64,000 nucleotides of DNA from contig WPIO01000004.1 of assembly GCA_009760855.2 (NCBI GenBank), positions 6,214,501-6,278,500 on the forward strand. The letters run 5' to 3'. Both the position numbers and the translations under genes were made by a program. Shown piece after piece: positions 23,278 to 36,464 of this stretch. Numbering within the stretch: position 1 is the first letter of the stretch; each line of letters opens with the position of its first letter. The notes under the pieces are model-generated. The model made no database searches and had not been told where the DNA came from. It saw nothing but the letters and a program-made list of their open reading frames with translations. This stretch comes from Cristatella mucedo. Its lineage: Eukaryota > Bryozoa > Phylactolaemata > Cristatellidae.

Positions 23278-24104
23278 GTGAGTAGATGCTTGCCAATGGC
23301 AGCACATTAAAAATGAACATGCACACACAAAGTACCTGTTGCAAAGCCATCTGCACAGACTGCAGCTGAGACGCACGACGGCCTTTCTTCTATTTATACG
23401 ATTCTTTCTTCGGGCTTTCCACTTGCCTCTGCAATGTGCCTCTTATTATAGCGTTCCACGAAAATACACTCCAGTGCAAAGCTTCGCTTCGCTGTGTACT
23501 AGCCCTATCAGCATTGCCTTGTTATCAGATTTACTGTATACACCGCTTGATCATGTTGAGAAAGGCTCCCCTTTTGCACATAGCTCTGACGATGGCACTT
23601 TCGTTAAAGTTTGCGAAGAGCATTTTACATGCATGCGCTCGGATTTGTGCAGCTTACTCGGTGCTGGTAAAGTTGATTGAAATCTACTCTGCGTCAGCAG
23701 TATACCCCTGCCGAAGCAAACAGCTCAAATAATAATTTGGAAGTGATATTCCTGCAGCCATAGAAAGCATCTTGCACGGAAATCGCTTCTAGTCGCCGGC
23801 ATACGCCGATTAAAGTATGCATAGTGGAGTACAAGAAAACGCAGACATTTTCTCATACTTAACAGAAGGTGAATATGTACATGCAGACTTAGGTGGAACT
23901 GCATGTGGAACTAGGATTTAATTACATAGCTTCAATGGCCATCGATGGAACACTGAGATACTATAAAAAAACCATTGTATACTACAATCTTGGAGATCAG
24001 ACTGTAAGACTCAAGCTATCAACGAAAAAATCTATAGATTTGCAGTTTCAGACTATTTTGAATTACTTCAGTTCAAGAGGCAGCTATTTTCTTCGCAATT
24101 AACT

Positions 24105-24105
<1 letters not shown>

Positions 24106-24144
<39 letters not shown>
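24106..24144 (+). repeat. (TA)n microsatellite
   Basis: Pure TA run in LOXL intron 3. Confidence 0.95.
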
Positions 24145-24149
<5 letters not shown>

Positions 24150-24408
24150 CTCCTGAGAACTACAGGAAACAGCACTCGGCTGAAGCAGCTGGTATTCATT
24201 TATCATATAAAATAACGACAAAAATAGCACAGTGAAACATTACAATAGTGGTTTAACACTTCATTGGATTTGTGAGAGGTGTTTCGTACAGAATAGACAT
24301 TGAGAAAAAAAGACAATGTCACATCGTCTTCGTCTTTAGGATTTGAAATCAAACCCCCCAAAAACAAGGATAGGAAAATACCAATTCCAATTTGCCCACT
24401 TCAACAAG

Positions 24409-24720
24409 TAATAATAATAATAATGCTTTGTTCAGAGCCCCCAGAGAACTCAATCTCTTTCTAGGCACTTAGCATGTGCTGTACAGATAGCATAATCATT
24501 TGGTTAGTCATAGAATGCACAGTGTCAACAAGGATAACGCGGTTAGATGTGACATGCACATGGTGAGCATGCAAAGTGGGGTTAGCAGCAGCATGCAGTG
24601 TCTGCACGAATAAGCACCCAATAGACGAACCACAAGGACCCAGTAAATGCTAATGTGAAAAATAGGTGTGTATTTAGCTTCTTTGGCTGTGGGCCCTGAT
24701 GAATTATGCACGACTACCAC
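24409..24720 (-). mobile_element. LINE family 1, 3' fragment
   Basis: TAA triplets, then CCCAGAGAACTCAATCTCTT, TCTAGGCACTTAGC, and the CATGCA...GTTAG pattern of the 3' untranslated part. Only about 300 bases; no coding part left. Confidence 0.75.
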
Positions 24721-25261
24721 TGCGTCTGAGTGAGGGCGAATCAAATTTGTGAACAGCCGAGTGAGAGGAAAAGCTTATGTTGCGTGCCACGTTGCGTGCC
24801 CCAACCTCCTGAATGTGCGCGTGCCGATGCTCACAATTCCTGCACAATCTGATGGCTCGAAAGAGATCATGAAGTTTGACAGCATATCTATCTGGGAAGT
24901 ATGACCTGATATACTTCGGCAGTATTTGCTTGCACAGCTGGTGGCATGACTTGCCTATCTGCTCGACATTAGCACCAACTGTCATGGCTTTGTAGGCTGC
25001 TTTCAACTGTCATTTGCTCTCTCCAATTAAGTATTCATGCAAGGAGCTGATTACTCTTTTGATCTCAGGGTGCATCACTTTTTTGTGCACGACTGACTAA
25101 GCTATGCAGAGGATAAAAACACGAGCAGCCAGCAGCTGTCAGTGCTCCAACCTGGTCAAAGGGCTGCTAACTTTTCGCCCAGTTATTATGGTGCTTGCCT
25201 TTATGGACCGAGGTCAAGGTTGGCATAGACATTTGATGACCTGGTCGTGGAGTCGAGCGCC

Positions 25262-25348
25262 GCGGCTATTGCGAAGCTCGTGAATAGAGATTAATTTCTC
25301 ACAGGGCACTATGCAAATAAATTACTGCATAATAGCATTCTTATAATA
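25262..25348 (+). mobile_element. LINE-type 3' end, sense
   Basis: ATTTCTCACAGGGCACTATG followed by CAAATAAATTACTGC and CTTATAATAAAG; a mutated sense copy of the terminal block. Confidence 0.5.
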
Positions 25349-25753
25349 AAGAAAAAAATGTGACAGTCACCTATAATTTGCCTACTACGGGATTTATCAT
25401 TGCCTTTATCCTCAGCATCACCACCATCTTAAGGATTATCGATTATCTTTATCATCTTCTTTATCATTCTCGTCCTCGTCATCAGTGGTAGCCACCATTG
25501 ATCGGCAGGCACTACTGGTACAAGATAAGGTGAAGTCTATCTTCCATTCTGCCCAAGCGTTCTGACCGTGTTCATGTTATAGCATCTCGAAAATTAAATT
25601 GCTCGAAGTTATCGTGGTACGGTAGGCACGCCTTTCACGAGACACTGCATTGCATTGCTTGTAGCAGTCAACTCGAGGCGTGCACACCTGTTTCACATTG
25701 TCGCCTCGCGAAGACTGCACTGATCTGCGGTGTATTTTCTGAACTAATTTTAG

Positions 25754-25924
25754 GAAGTCACCCAGCTGAAGCTAGTAGGAGGCCGCTTTTCTCAAGAAGG
25801 TTACGTGCGACTTACTCTTGCCGACGGTCGGACTGGCAGCCTATGTGCTGACAATTGGGGCATTTTTGAGGCAATGGTTGCATGCAGGCAAGCAGGACAT
25901 ACGTATGCGAAGCAGGCTACAAAT
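25754..25924 (+). CDS. LOXL: LOXL exon 4: first half of SRCR domain 2
   Basis: This exon is exactly 57 codons, phase 0 at both ends. It reads EVTQLKLVGGRFSQEGYVRL and so on, through GSLCADNWGIFEAMVACRQA to HTYAKQATN, with donor AAT|GTGAGT at 25925. KLVGG...EGYV and LCADNW...ACRQAG match the first half of an SRCR domain, supplying Cys 1 and 2. Residues are about 257-313 of the protein. The D-A-x-V-x-C consensus is slightly divergent (FEAMVAC). Confidence 0.93.
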
Positions 25925-26147
25925 GTGAGTACTATCCTAATGACTGGTTCAACAGGCTTGTCACAGGTCAGCGTTGCTATCGCATTGTGCTTGTATGCTT
26001 GCTTTGTAGTCTTTGAGGAGGAGGGCAGTGTTTAAAACCTGTTTAATCTATTAATCAACCTGTTTAATCTATCTCCTTCTGAGCACGCATGTTCACTGGC
26101 ATCGTCACTATGTCCTTATATGTGCGAATAAGCTCAGATCTGTAGGA

Positions 26148-26560
26148 TTAATAACAATAATATTATGAGTATACTTGTATAACACCCTCAGATAATTTAA
26201 TCTCTTTGTAAGCCATGTATATTTGCAGTAAAGAAAGGATAGTCAAATGGTTAGAGATATTATCGACAGTGTCAAGAAGCATAACATAGTTGGATGTGAT
26301 ATGTGCATTGTCCACACGTACATGTGAGGAAGTATTCCGACTAAAAGCACTTTCTCTAAAGAATTTGAGGTTCGTACGAGGTATCGCTAAACGATTTGAT
26401 GTATACATCGTGGGACAAAAAGCATGAAGCTTCGCTTAGTTTATAAAAACGTGAAGACAAGTCGTCGAAACTTGGAGGCCATGAAATTTACAAACAGCTA
26501 TCGCTCGTCATAAAGCGTAGTCATGTGATACGTAGTATAGTCGCCTCACTGAACATTGCC
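26148..26560 (-). mobile_element. Decayed LINE family 1, 3' fragment
   Basis: Begins ATTAATAACAATAATATTAT and TAACACCCTCAGATAATTTA, with the GTTAGAGATATTATCGACAG region. Minus-strand frames recall IPRTNLKFF.ESAFS of better copies. Confidence 0.65.
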
Positions 26561-29500
26561 AAATGGGTTTCCGGTTGGCTAGGTAAAGAGGTTTTCTAAT
26601 TATCACGCAATTCGTAGTACCTACGGAAAACATCCCCAACATATTTGCCTAGAAAAGCAGATTGACCGCTGTTAGAGCGACAGTTAATCACATCAGCAGA
26701 GTGTGCAGTCACAGAGTCGAATCAAGTTCGAGCGAACAGTCACAACCTCACAGCGACCTAGCCACTGTAGCGAGAACAGTTACAATCGCCTCCTTCATTG
26801 CGTCTTAAGGTCAAGAGTACCTGACACATACAAATTACTAACAGCCAGCGTCATGCTCTGATACATTGGTTTCCTTTTGGTGTTGGCATCTTCGATTAAC
26901 TAATTTGTTCATTTCTGCTGCCTTCATTAGCCGTTTCAAGTTCCGGCTCGGCAGTAGTTTTAGGGATACTCACAGAATACTGTTGGCTTACCATAGCATT
27001 TTAACAAGATGCTACCTACTTCTGGTCCAGGCTTAGAAATGGATTTGGTTTCAGCCCTCTCTCCACAATCTTCATACATAAGCTTTACTCTCAAGAGAAA
27101 TACTCAAGCAATTCGCAAAATGCTGCTTAGCGGCGATTAGTCTCCCTTAATTATTTTGAACGAGCCTCAGTTCCAAATTCACATACATTCGGTACAATAT
27201 GGTTTTGCAATGTACCCAGTCTTGGTTAAGATCTGTTCGAAATTCGTATAGTTTTAGCCAGTGATTGCTTCGAAATCCACGCGTTGGCAGAGCAAGCAGA
27301 AACTTGGGCTTTCGGACGCTCGATCTCACTCAACCAGTACTTGCCTCAATCACACCCATGTTTAGAGCCTTGCGTCAGCACACAATGCTCACCAATATAC
27401 TAGAAAATAATGAGTCAAAAGTCGCGCCACTGCTACGGGTCCTCAGAGACTATCCAGCACTTCTGACATCAAAATCTAGGAACGTGCCACCAGAGCTCCA
27501 GAGCTACAGTAAAAGTAGATTGAAGATTAAGTGATCAGCAGCCGTATTTATAAATTTGTAAAAAAGTCTTAGGAGTTATCGCCACCACTAGCAGTGGGAA
27601 TACAGTCCTTTGCAACCAATACAGTTCGTATGGCCGTGCAAATCCTTGCAAAAGCCTCATAAATGGACCAAGGACCGAATGATTCTGGTACTGGCAGTGG
27701 AAGTATTTTATTTCATTAAATGGTACATGTGATCCGGTAATGCTGCCATTCTAGCAAGTAATTTTCCATCGCCTGTTAGATTAACCGCATGACAGAGGGG
27801 GAAACAGTAATTTGAAGAGTACCCACTGAACTTGTTTCATTATGCCTTATCGCAGTGCGATCAGAATCGTCTTTCTAGTACCTTCGTACCTCCCTAAACG
27901 TCAAGCGAGGGGCCAAATTGGTTGCCCATTTGTATGCTGGAGGATGCCGGCCGTAATGTGTTAACATTCGACGTCTTGTGTGCAGGGTTTGCAACGTAGC
28001 CAGGTCTAGTGTTTATGATACTACCGAGAATTTGCTTATTCCCACAGTTGCAGCTCCCACAGAGCTCTTCGCCAGCTGCGATTACTATTAGCTAGAAGCT
28101 TGTCGGGCGCAGAGATCCTTGGGTGCTGGTGATGTAACACACGTGGTTTTGCTTACTTGGAAACGAAAGCTGTCTGAAGAAGGAAATTGGTTAAGAGCCT
28201 GCGGGGCCAAGCTAGAGCCACCAGCTTCCGTCCTAAGCGAGTTTATGAAAAGCTATCAAAGCGGTCGGAATTCTCAGACTGGACGTAGAATAGTTCCTTG
28301 CAAGGTAGGACCCAGCTACCGAATAGCCACTTAGGCTTCCTATAGGTGAGCGAATCGCCATCGTGGCAAATCCCCTTATCTGTTGGCTGCAGCCCATGGA
28401 GTGGGCTACCGCAGACAAGCTCGCCCGGAAATGCTCGTCTTCGATTGGGCTGGTCGGCACAAAAAGGGTACTTTGCAGCTGGGGAATTCGGCTCATTAGA
28501 CGTGGTCCTACCGGTCAGTTTACGGCTTTGGGTCCACTGGCTTCTCGAATGACCTTGGTAATGCTGACAGCTGACACGTAGGCTGCAGCTGTTTCAGGCT
28601 CCCTGTCAGCCAGAGTCACACAGCGACCAAGTCATCTTTTTCGCCAGTATTCATCGTTGTCGAAAAAAAAGTGCATTATTCCTTAAGCTATTGATCAGTA
28701 GCTGGTGCACCGGCATCCAGGAAAATCCCAGGTAGCCTGACTAGTCAGGGGCCAGGTAGGCAATGGTGGCAGTGCCTCGGGCACTTTGCACTGTTCGCAC
28801 GTGTCTGGAGGCCATGCTTGGCAGGCTATTCTCGAGGAAGTTAAACGGCGTCGAAGGTCTGTTTCGTGGACGAGGCAGGTGAAGGTACGACACATGCGGG
28901 CAGGGCAGGCTGGGCGGGGCGGGCGGGGTGAGGTGGACGGGGCCGAGAACTGACCGAGCTAACGGTGGCCAGAGGGACCGGTCTCCCTTCGCAGTAGGAG
29001 CAGTTCAGAGAGCTTTAGAATTCTAATTCTCCAAAGTTCAAAGTCTGAGGAAAATATCTTTTATATTCTCACCAATTTAGCTTTTTAATGCTGGTCAACC
29101 AGCAGTCGCTTTGCCTAGTTCGTACACAAAGGCTTTAAGACAATGTGCTGCTTGTATATATAGAGTCACTAAGGGCTGTGACCGAGACTTCGATCGGCCT
29201 CTTAGGGTGTTCTGAAAAGGATATATTATTGGGATTATGTCACGCGAACGGATCGGAAAACTGGAAAACTGTTTCTTGTTGCCAGTACAAACAATGTGAA
29301 TCAGAACACGACTGCAGCCGAAATGAAATCGAAACGAGTTCTTATTGGTGCTTCCTCCACTTCTGCTTAGGCTGTTTTTGGCAGATCGGACAATGGTGGC
29401 GCGATATCATTCTGTACTCCCGATACTGATCTGCGAAGACCGTGTCAAGAAAGATTAGGTTGGAGCAAGCTACACAGCCATATGTAGAGGTAGACAATGA

Positions 29501-30208
29501 ATGGAAAGATAATGAGAGATTGAGAAAAAAGAGAGAGGTAGAGAGAGAGAGAGAAAGCATCAGAGGACCACTGTCAGATAGTCACATAGATTAATAGAAA
29601 CAACCAATCGAGTGGAATAGGTAGACATGAGTACAATTTTCTCACTTATCTCTGTATATGTCATGCACTTATATATGCTTGCACATATGCATATACAGTG
29701 CACACCTACATATTGATATAAAAATATATGCATTCACTTTATTTACTTGTATACCTTAATGTACACATACATACCTTTACACATTTTATACAGATAGAGC
29801 AATTCAGTGGGTCTGAGAGTCCGAAAGTTGGTGCACCAGAGAATGAGGAGATGCGAACGTGACGGATTGGGTGCTGAAATCAGAAGCTACTAATGGGAAC
29901 GAGTGTATTTACACATTTAGTAAATCTGCCTAATGCAGCCAAGTACTAGGATTTGATAAAGAATGCCCTCTCTCTTTTTAGTTAATTAGAAAGCACCACA
30001 TGCGATTCCTATGATTACGAAGTTCGCTGCCATCGATAGGCCAATCGTTTCCCAAGCAGCAGACCCTATCTGCTGACTTGACGCCCACCATGAGATAATC
30101 TTTGTAAAGATCCGAGGAGCCGAGGCTCAATGGCCCTCAATGGCCCGAGGCTGCTGGCCCATGTAAATAAGCTTTGAGCATCTGGAGCCGTAATTGTAGA
30201 CTGTGATG

Positions 30209-31430
30209 ATATAATGTATCTCCGTCTGTAACTCCACAAAGTCACAAAGACCACGTGGGTGTTACGTAGGAGAGTTTTGTATAGCGCACTCGTCTCACGC
30301 AACAAAGAGAAAGTGGGAAGCATAGCAGAGTCATGAGAGCAGTTGAGATAGTGAGTAGCATAGAAGTAGCAGCTCAACACCGACCGCTGAAAAGGATGTG
30401 CCGTAGTCGGCAGTAGGAGAGTAGTTGTCGCTGCCTAAGAATTGTGGAAGCGAGTTCCACAGTCTAGGACCTGCAGAGCTAAAGCTTCTGTCGCCAACGG
30501 TCTTTAAGCAGAGGAATGGGACACCTAATTTATTGTCCACAGAGTGCCTGAGGGTGCCAACAGGTGGAAACTGATGCAGCAGTTCAGCTAGGTACGCAGG
30601 AGCCAAGCCATGGCGGGCCTTGTGGGTCAGCATAAGAACTTTGCTCTGTATCCGTTGCTCAACCGGCAACCATCCTAGCTCTTTCAGCAAAGGAGACACG
30701 TGCTCAAACCTCTGGGACTTGAAGACTAGCCTTGCAGCCATGTTCATAGTCAGCTGCAGTGGCCTAATAGCTTTCTTTGGCAGCCCAGCCAAAAGGGAAT
30801 TACAATAATCAAGCCGAGACAGAACTAAAGAGCTAGTTAAATTTTTACAATCCACTGTGGGAGACAGCTCCTAATCTTGGATAGGGATCGGATGTGATGG
30901 CTAGCTGTAGAAGCAGACTTCTGAATGAAGCTTTTGAAATTGAGGCAGCTGTCGCAAACGACACCTAAATTTCGAGCACGTGGTGATGGTCGCACAATAG
31001 CATCACCTATAAGAAGAGCAAAGCCATTTAATCCAGCTACACACTTAGGGTGTCCTATGAGCAGCAGTCCGGTTTTATAATCATTTAATTTCAGGAAGTT
31101 TTTCGACATCCAGGATCGAATATCGGCAAGGCAAGCATTCACTTTCTCAGTTGCCGCAGCAGATTCCAACGGTTTGAATGACAATCACAACTGAGTATCG
31201 TCAGCATAGAAGTGATATCCTATTCCATGGGCCTTAATCACTTTTCCCAGAGGTTGTGCTTACATGGAGAACAGCAAGGGACCGAGTACAGACCCTTGAG
31301 GGACTCCACAGGTAACCCTTCTCGTGTGTGAGACCTGACCCTCACACAACACGGATTGAACACGATCAGACAAGTATGACTTAAACCACGCCAGTGCTTC
31401 GTCTGCCAGACCGATCGTTGTACTCTAGGT
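30209..31430 (-). mobile_element. LINE family 2 (CR1/L2-like), 5'-truncated
   Basis: A second LINE family. Minus-strand frames encode CLADIRSWMSKNFLKLNDYK and RARNLGVVCDSCLNFKSF (post-YxDD RT region), then [30 protein letters not shown] and [14 protein letters not shown], ending [18 protein letters not shown]. It lacks the (ATT)n end and instead closes with the GGAGTTACAGACGGAGATAC block. The upstream sequence to about 31430 also matches RT in broken frames. Confidence 0.88.
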
Positions 31431-31850
31431 GTTCTACCTCTGACTTGTCATCAGTGGCACGCAAAATTTGGTGATAATAGAACAAATCACAAACACTCAA
31501 GGCAGCCTGACCATGAAGCCTCGATCTGGGCCGCCATTACAGCTTGGCCGAAGCCTTCGAGAATCGTTGCAGGATCGTGCTAACGAGCTGGTAACGTAAA
31601 CTTAGAACTCGTGGCCAGACCGAGTTACAGCCAGGCTGGGGCAAGTTGTGGGCTGGAGCTATGCATGCATAGGCCTAAGTGACAGGTGAAACTAAGTGAG
31701 CATCTGGTGCCAGCAACTCCAGCTGTCAACCGCCGACTACTGCCTGTAGAGCTACCAAGCGACATTGGACTGAAATCCAACTGAAGTATTCGAGAGCGTT
31801 TGAGGAACAAGTGACTGGCTAGGAAGCAGCAGAGGACAACTGGAATGGCT

Positions 31851-31939
31851 GGTGCTAGGATGGAGGCTAGGTGAGAGATAGGTGCTAGGATAGAGGCTAG
31901 GTGAGAGATAGGGGCTAGGATGGAGGCTAGGTGATTCAG
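31851..31939 (+). repeat. Minisatellite, 30-base unit, about three copies
   Basis: Unit GGTGCTAGGATGGAGGCTAG plus GTGAGAGATA repeats from 31851 with one or two changes per copy. Confidence 0.9.
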
Positions 31940-32824
31940 CAGCCTCATTTATGCAGCCGCCCCGCTGAGGAGCCAGGGCAGCCATCATTCATGCTTGCAG
32001 TGGGCGATATAGAATTGCCTGCTGCACGACTCAAATCCACGACCCCTAGGGTCAAAGTGCGAGCACTTTGCCCTATGCTAACTATTGGTATTTGACCAAA
32101 GGCACCCTAACGAGTTTAACTTTGATTCTCTGCGTCTAATGTATTTATCCTTCCGAATGATAGCGTCGAATCTCAAAGAACACTTGAGCTGAAGCTAGCA
32201 GGGTGCCTACTGATTCGATGATAGCTATTTAGTCGACGGATTCCTTGTGCAACGTCAGCATGCTTCTACCAAAACGCCACGAGGAGAAATCTTCGAACGC
32301 ACGGTCTGCTGTTGATAGGGTAGTCGGGACCGAGGTTGTGCATTGATTGTTGCCGCTATCTTCAAGGCCAGTAAGTAAATAAATAAATACTTTATTGGTA
32401 CACCGCCCTGTTGAGATCTTAATCCCTGTTCCAGGCACTTCACACACATATACCAGCCAGTGCTTCTCTCGAGCTATATTCAATCTCTGAACATGGCGCC
32501 TAAGATACTGCCGCGTGCAAAAAACTTCAGACTTGCTGATTATTTTGCTGATTATTTGCTTGCGTTCCCCGTTCAAAATTCTCACTCAGTGACCTCGCAT
32601 ACTAAACCGTGCCAAGGACCCTTGCTCACGAGGCAGCTTCTGTTCTCGGAGCTCACACAGACTCTCATGGCTGCACTGAGATGCTCACACGTGCTCGTAC
32701 TCTATCGCTGGCTGTTTGTGGTTGAATGCTACGGTTTTGTCGTCACCTGTCGTTTAGTGTCTAAAACCATCGAGTAAGCCAAGCAGATGATATTTGATTA
32801 TCTGCCTAAGGACTACCACTTTCT

Positions 32825-32826
<2 letters not shown>

Positions 32827-32915
<89 letters not shown>
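32827..32915 (+). repeat. (GA)n microsatellite
   Basis: Pure GA dinucleotides in LOXL intron 4. Confidence 0.97.
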
Positions 32916-32917
<2 letters not shown>

Positions 32918-33462
32918 TGCGTGTACCATTTTGCTGGTCCAGTGCCTGGTCCAGTGCCTGAGCAAGTAGGATCAGCGACCGAGAATGTCTAGGTCGCAGC
33001 CAGCTGACCGGATGTCGGGCTGGCGATTTCAATCTACCCAACGAGAGCAGCAGCTGCCCTGTCTGCTGCTCAGTCTGAGGAATTATTACCTTGAACGAGC
33101 CGGCAGTTGCCCGGTGAGCGAGCACCGCTGGCAGCAGCTGCTCAGGTCGAACGAGCTCAGCCGAACACGAACGCCAGACTGAGAAGTAGGTAGCAGAACG
33201 GAAGCAGCCAAGGAGCAGGTAGAGACTGAAGACGCTGGACAAGCCTAGGCAAACGTCTATCAATATAAAATAACCCTTGGTACGGATGAATGGTGGCACT
33301 CAGCGATAGTTTGGCTAGCTATGCATACCTAGTCCTGTGGTGAGCCGTGGACGAGTCTTGGCATGTATCGCCAAACTAGGCTACGAGCAGCCAAAGCACA
33401 GTGCAAGGAGTACGCGCTATGGAGCTATAACAAGACCCATGTTGTGCCATTATTATGACCAA

Positions 33463-33620
33463 TATAGATATATATCGGTATATATATATATATATATATA
33501 TTGGTATACATATATATATATATATATATTGGTATATATATATTGGTATATATATATATATATATTGGTATATATATATATATTGGTATATATATATATT
33601 ATATATATATATATATATAC
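33463..33620 (+). repeat. (TA)n array with periodic TTGG interruptions
   Basis: TA runs are broken repeatedly by ATTGGTA, at least five times, so the array behaves as a TATATTGG-type minisatellite. The Tyr/Ile-rich frames over it are artefacts. Confidence 0.95.
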
Positions 33621-33697
33621 GTAGGCATGTATATGCAGTGTTAGCACACAATATTCTACTTATTATTAGTATCAAGGCATGAGCTACAACACAATTC

Positions 33698-33975
33698 TTA
33701 CGCAACGACATCTACTCTCCAACTGCCGACTACGGCACATCTTTGTCAGCGGTCCTGAACTGCTACTTCTATGCTACTCACTACCTCAACTGCTCTCCTA
33801 TTTCTGCTATGCTTCCCACTTTCTCTTTGTTGCGTGAGACGAAGTCTGTTGGCTACCGAATGCGTACCGAAAGCCGCTTAGGCTGTGAGTGCGCTATACA
33901 AAACTCTCCTGCGTAACACCCACATGGTCTTTATGACTTTGTGGAGTTACTGACGGAGATACATACATACATACT
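33698..33975 (+). mobile_element. LINE family 2, 3' end, sense
   Basis: Sense copy of the family 2 tail: ACTCTCCAACTGCCGACTAC, GCTACTTCTATGCTACTCAC, AGTGCGCTATACAAAACTCT and TACTGACGGAGATACATAC, ending in a short (CATA)n. It matches 55199-55625 on the other strand. Confidence 0.85.
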
Positions 33976-34043
33976 TGAGAATTTCTCACGGATTGCCAGC
34001 AAAAAAAGTTTAAGAATAATAAAAGATTTGTGCGTGTTAGCAA

Positions 34044-34180
34044 ACAGGCTCTTTTTATAGCGGCGGAAGAGCCTTAGAGACTATCATCGCCTCTTGTAGC
34101 AGTAATAAAGGATCACCCCCTGCAGGATTCGAACCCCAACTTCGGGACCGGGGTTGTGAACAGCATCCACCTTACCTGGC
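34044..34180 (-). mobile_element. tRNA-derived SINE
   Basis: On the minus strand: AGGTAAGGTGGATGCTGTTC, then a B box GGGTTCGAATCC-like (34125-34137), then GGTGATCC and AAGGCTCTTCCGCCGCTATA. Same plan as the pair at 53202-53525. Confidence 0.75.
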
Positions 34181-35262
34181 TTTATCTCCAGATGCAGAGA
34201 CAGCCAAAATGAACCTGTTTTGCAGTATCCGCGACAATTTCTTTGTCAAACGTAGTCAATATTTTTAAAGGATTGTAGTTTGAAGGCTGCTTTTGAGCAC
34301 TCCGAAGCAAGATTTTCTGGATAAACCAAGTATCCCTCTCGCTGAAAATGTAGCCGAACAACTGCACCGAGCCAGTGCTCAGCCTGCATCTAGTACAAGA
34401 CTTGTGCTCAGCCTACATCTAGGGCTTGAAACATGCTATTTTGAGCACGTGCAGCCAAAGGTCTGACATGGTTCTCAACATTGCAATATTGAGAACCATC
34501 TAAGCCAATCTATGATGGCGTTAAAAAGAAAAAGTGCCAAAGTGTTTGCTATAAAAAATGAATTGAAGAGTTCTCATAAATGACTTACTCGGTACTAGCT
34601 ATCTTCGTTTTCCAAATGCACGTGTTAGCTTGGTCGCAGACTTCCAATAATCTCACTTCAAACTTTCTAATACGTAGAGATCGCCATCGCTTTTGGCGAC
34701 TCAAGTGTTTTCGGAGACTTTAAATGCTGTTTATACGGTGCAGCTGCTTTTTTAAAATGAGAATTTAGTTGGCTATTTTCTTACTCTAACTGTGGTAGCA
34801 AGTTCTTGCACGTTATTGAACTAGGTCTGCTCTACGGCTACATTTATGAATAGCCTACTGTTCAAAATATGGAGAGCCCTCCCTACACAATGGCCAAGAT
34901 AAATGTTTGTGAGGGAAATCTTTGCTCATCTACAAATTCTTGCTACTCCGTATTTTGACGTTGCTACAAAAATACCTTCGCAAACCGCAACTGTTTCTGA
35001 GCCCATAGGAAGTTAAAAATCCAGTTAATTTGGCATTCCGTCGCACGCAGTACGCTAAAAAGTTGGCAGCAATTTGCCACATGCCTATTGCCTCATATTA
35101 ACACAATCTTTTGGTAGTATTTTTTTGCCTTCAAAATATAAAACACATTCCTGGTGAAGATCTGTGTTTATTTCCAGCGTGGGTAAAGTTTCTGTGCTAC
35201 CACTGCACGTTATAGCTCCGGAGCCTACCGGTTGTAGAGATTTACCCATAATGTCAGACAGC

Positions 35263-35350
<88 letters not shown>

Positions 35351-35416
35351 AAGAAAGATGGAGTGAGGAAGGGGTGGAGGGAGGAAGGAAGGGAGAGAGA
35401 GAGAGAGGAAAAGAGA
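35263..35416 (+). repeat. (GA)n microsatellite
   Basis: Pure GA to about 35345, then GA-rich with GGAAG interruptions to 35416. Confidence 0.96.
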
Positions 35417-36464
35417 GTGTTAAAGCATTCGTTACGTATTGAGGCTGGAGGCTTGGTTGAGCATTTGGATGGACCGACGCTTGTTCAGGATCAGCGCCAG
35501 AGAAGGTCAATTCAGAAAACCTGACTAACGAGAAAAAGCTGTTCTGCAGTCGCTAGTTGTCGGTGAGAGGAAATTACTCGAGTGAGTCCTCTCCACCTGA
35601 CGTCAATTCTAGCAATGCATAATTAGGGGCACGAGAGTTAATTATGGAACACAGCCAATCTGCCAGCGAGCTGCACTTGTTCTAAAATGTCGCCAGTGAA
35701 AATGGGTGAGCTCTTGCAACTTCGTGACAGTCACACTGAGTTCTTTCTTTCTTGTGGACTGGTGATTCACTTGAGTATTTAGCGTTAGATAAAGCAGATC
35801 CGTAGGACGCCTCAGGCGTAAAGTTTTTGTACATGGCGTCTGTGCAGCTATTGTTAATTTCTCAAATACCTGCGAGTTTACAACACTTAGCTTTTACGTG
35901 GGGGCTGCTCTGGCATGCAGGACCGCATGACCTTCGGTGAAGGTCGACCTAGTGTACTGACGAAAACTCAGACCACAGCACTGACCACGAATCTAAAAGT
36001 CTGACGAGATTTTCAGCAAGCCTGCAGTGCCTGTTACTCGATTTATCAGAAAGGCTCCTCAATGCTCACGTGTACACGGTTCCTTGGTCAAGGTGAATTT
36101 TCGATTTCATTCAATGAGACATGTGTCAGAGTGGAGGTCGGTCGGTCGGGGGATGTTGACAGAGTCCCAAAAGGAAGCTGAGCAATCAGCACGTGTCTGC
36201 TATTTTGCAGCACATCGAATGTAGAGCTAGCCACGTGGTTAGCAGCTGTTATGCATCCAGCCGACGGACTCACATATGTCGTATGCATGCGTCTAGTCTC
36301 TTGTCTCCCGATTGGTCATGCGTACAGTGCTGCATTTCGCTAACATCCCTTGTGCTCGCACGAGATTGCAAGTTTCATTCCATTGTGTTGTCGGGCCACG
36401 CTTTCAGCAAGCTCATGCTCAGCGGCAATGTCGAGGGTGCATGCACCCCTGTTCGCCCGTGCAG

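Larger units (their letters stand above)
23278..25753 (+). other. LOXL intron 3
   Basis: This 2.5 kb intron starts GTGAGT and ends CTAATTTTAG. It carries a TA array (24106-24144), an antisense LINE family 1 3' fragment (24409-24720) and a sense LINE 3' end (25262-25348). Nothing coding is seen in 23300-24100 or 24730-25250. Confidence 0.8.
25925..36464 (+). other. LOXL intron 4
   Basis: This 10.5 kb intron starts GTGAGT and ends GCCCGTGCAG. Contents in order: decayed antisense LINE family 1 (26148-26560), antisense LINE family 2 reverse transcriptase piece (30209-31430), 30-base minisatellite (31851), GA array (32827), TA minisatellite (33463), sense LINE family 2 3' end (33698), antisense SINE (34044) and GA array (35263). 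Regions 26600-30200, 31950-32800 and 34200-35250 show no exon or clear element. A weakly preserved LINE-like 3' end lies near 32380-32460. Confidence 0.8.

Noticed and set aside
23893-24102. Frame starting MELHVELGFNYIASMAIDG
   Set aside because: Short, no recognised family, no splice phase agreement with LOXL, AT-rich surroundings next to a TA run.
25805-26035. Exon 4 reading on past 25924
   Set aside because: GTGAGT at 25925 is a strong donor, and SRCR similarity continues only in exon 5 at 36465.
31851-31939. CRISPR-like array of short repeats
   Set aside because: Units are directly adjacent with no spacers, in an animal genome; a minisatellite.
33337-33711. Tyr/Ile-rich frames on both strands
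   Set aside because: They are translations of the TA array.
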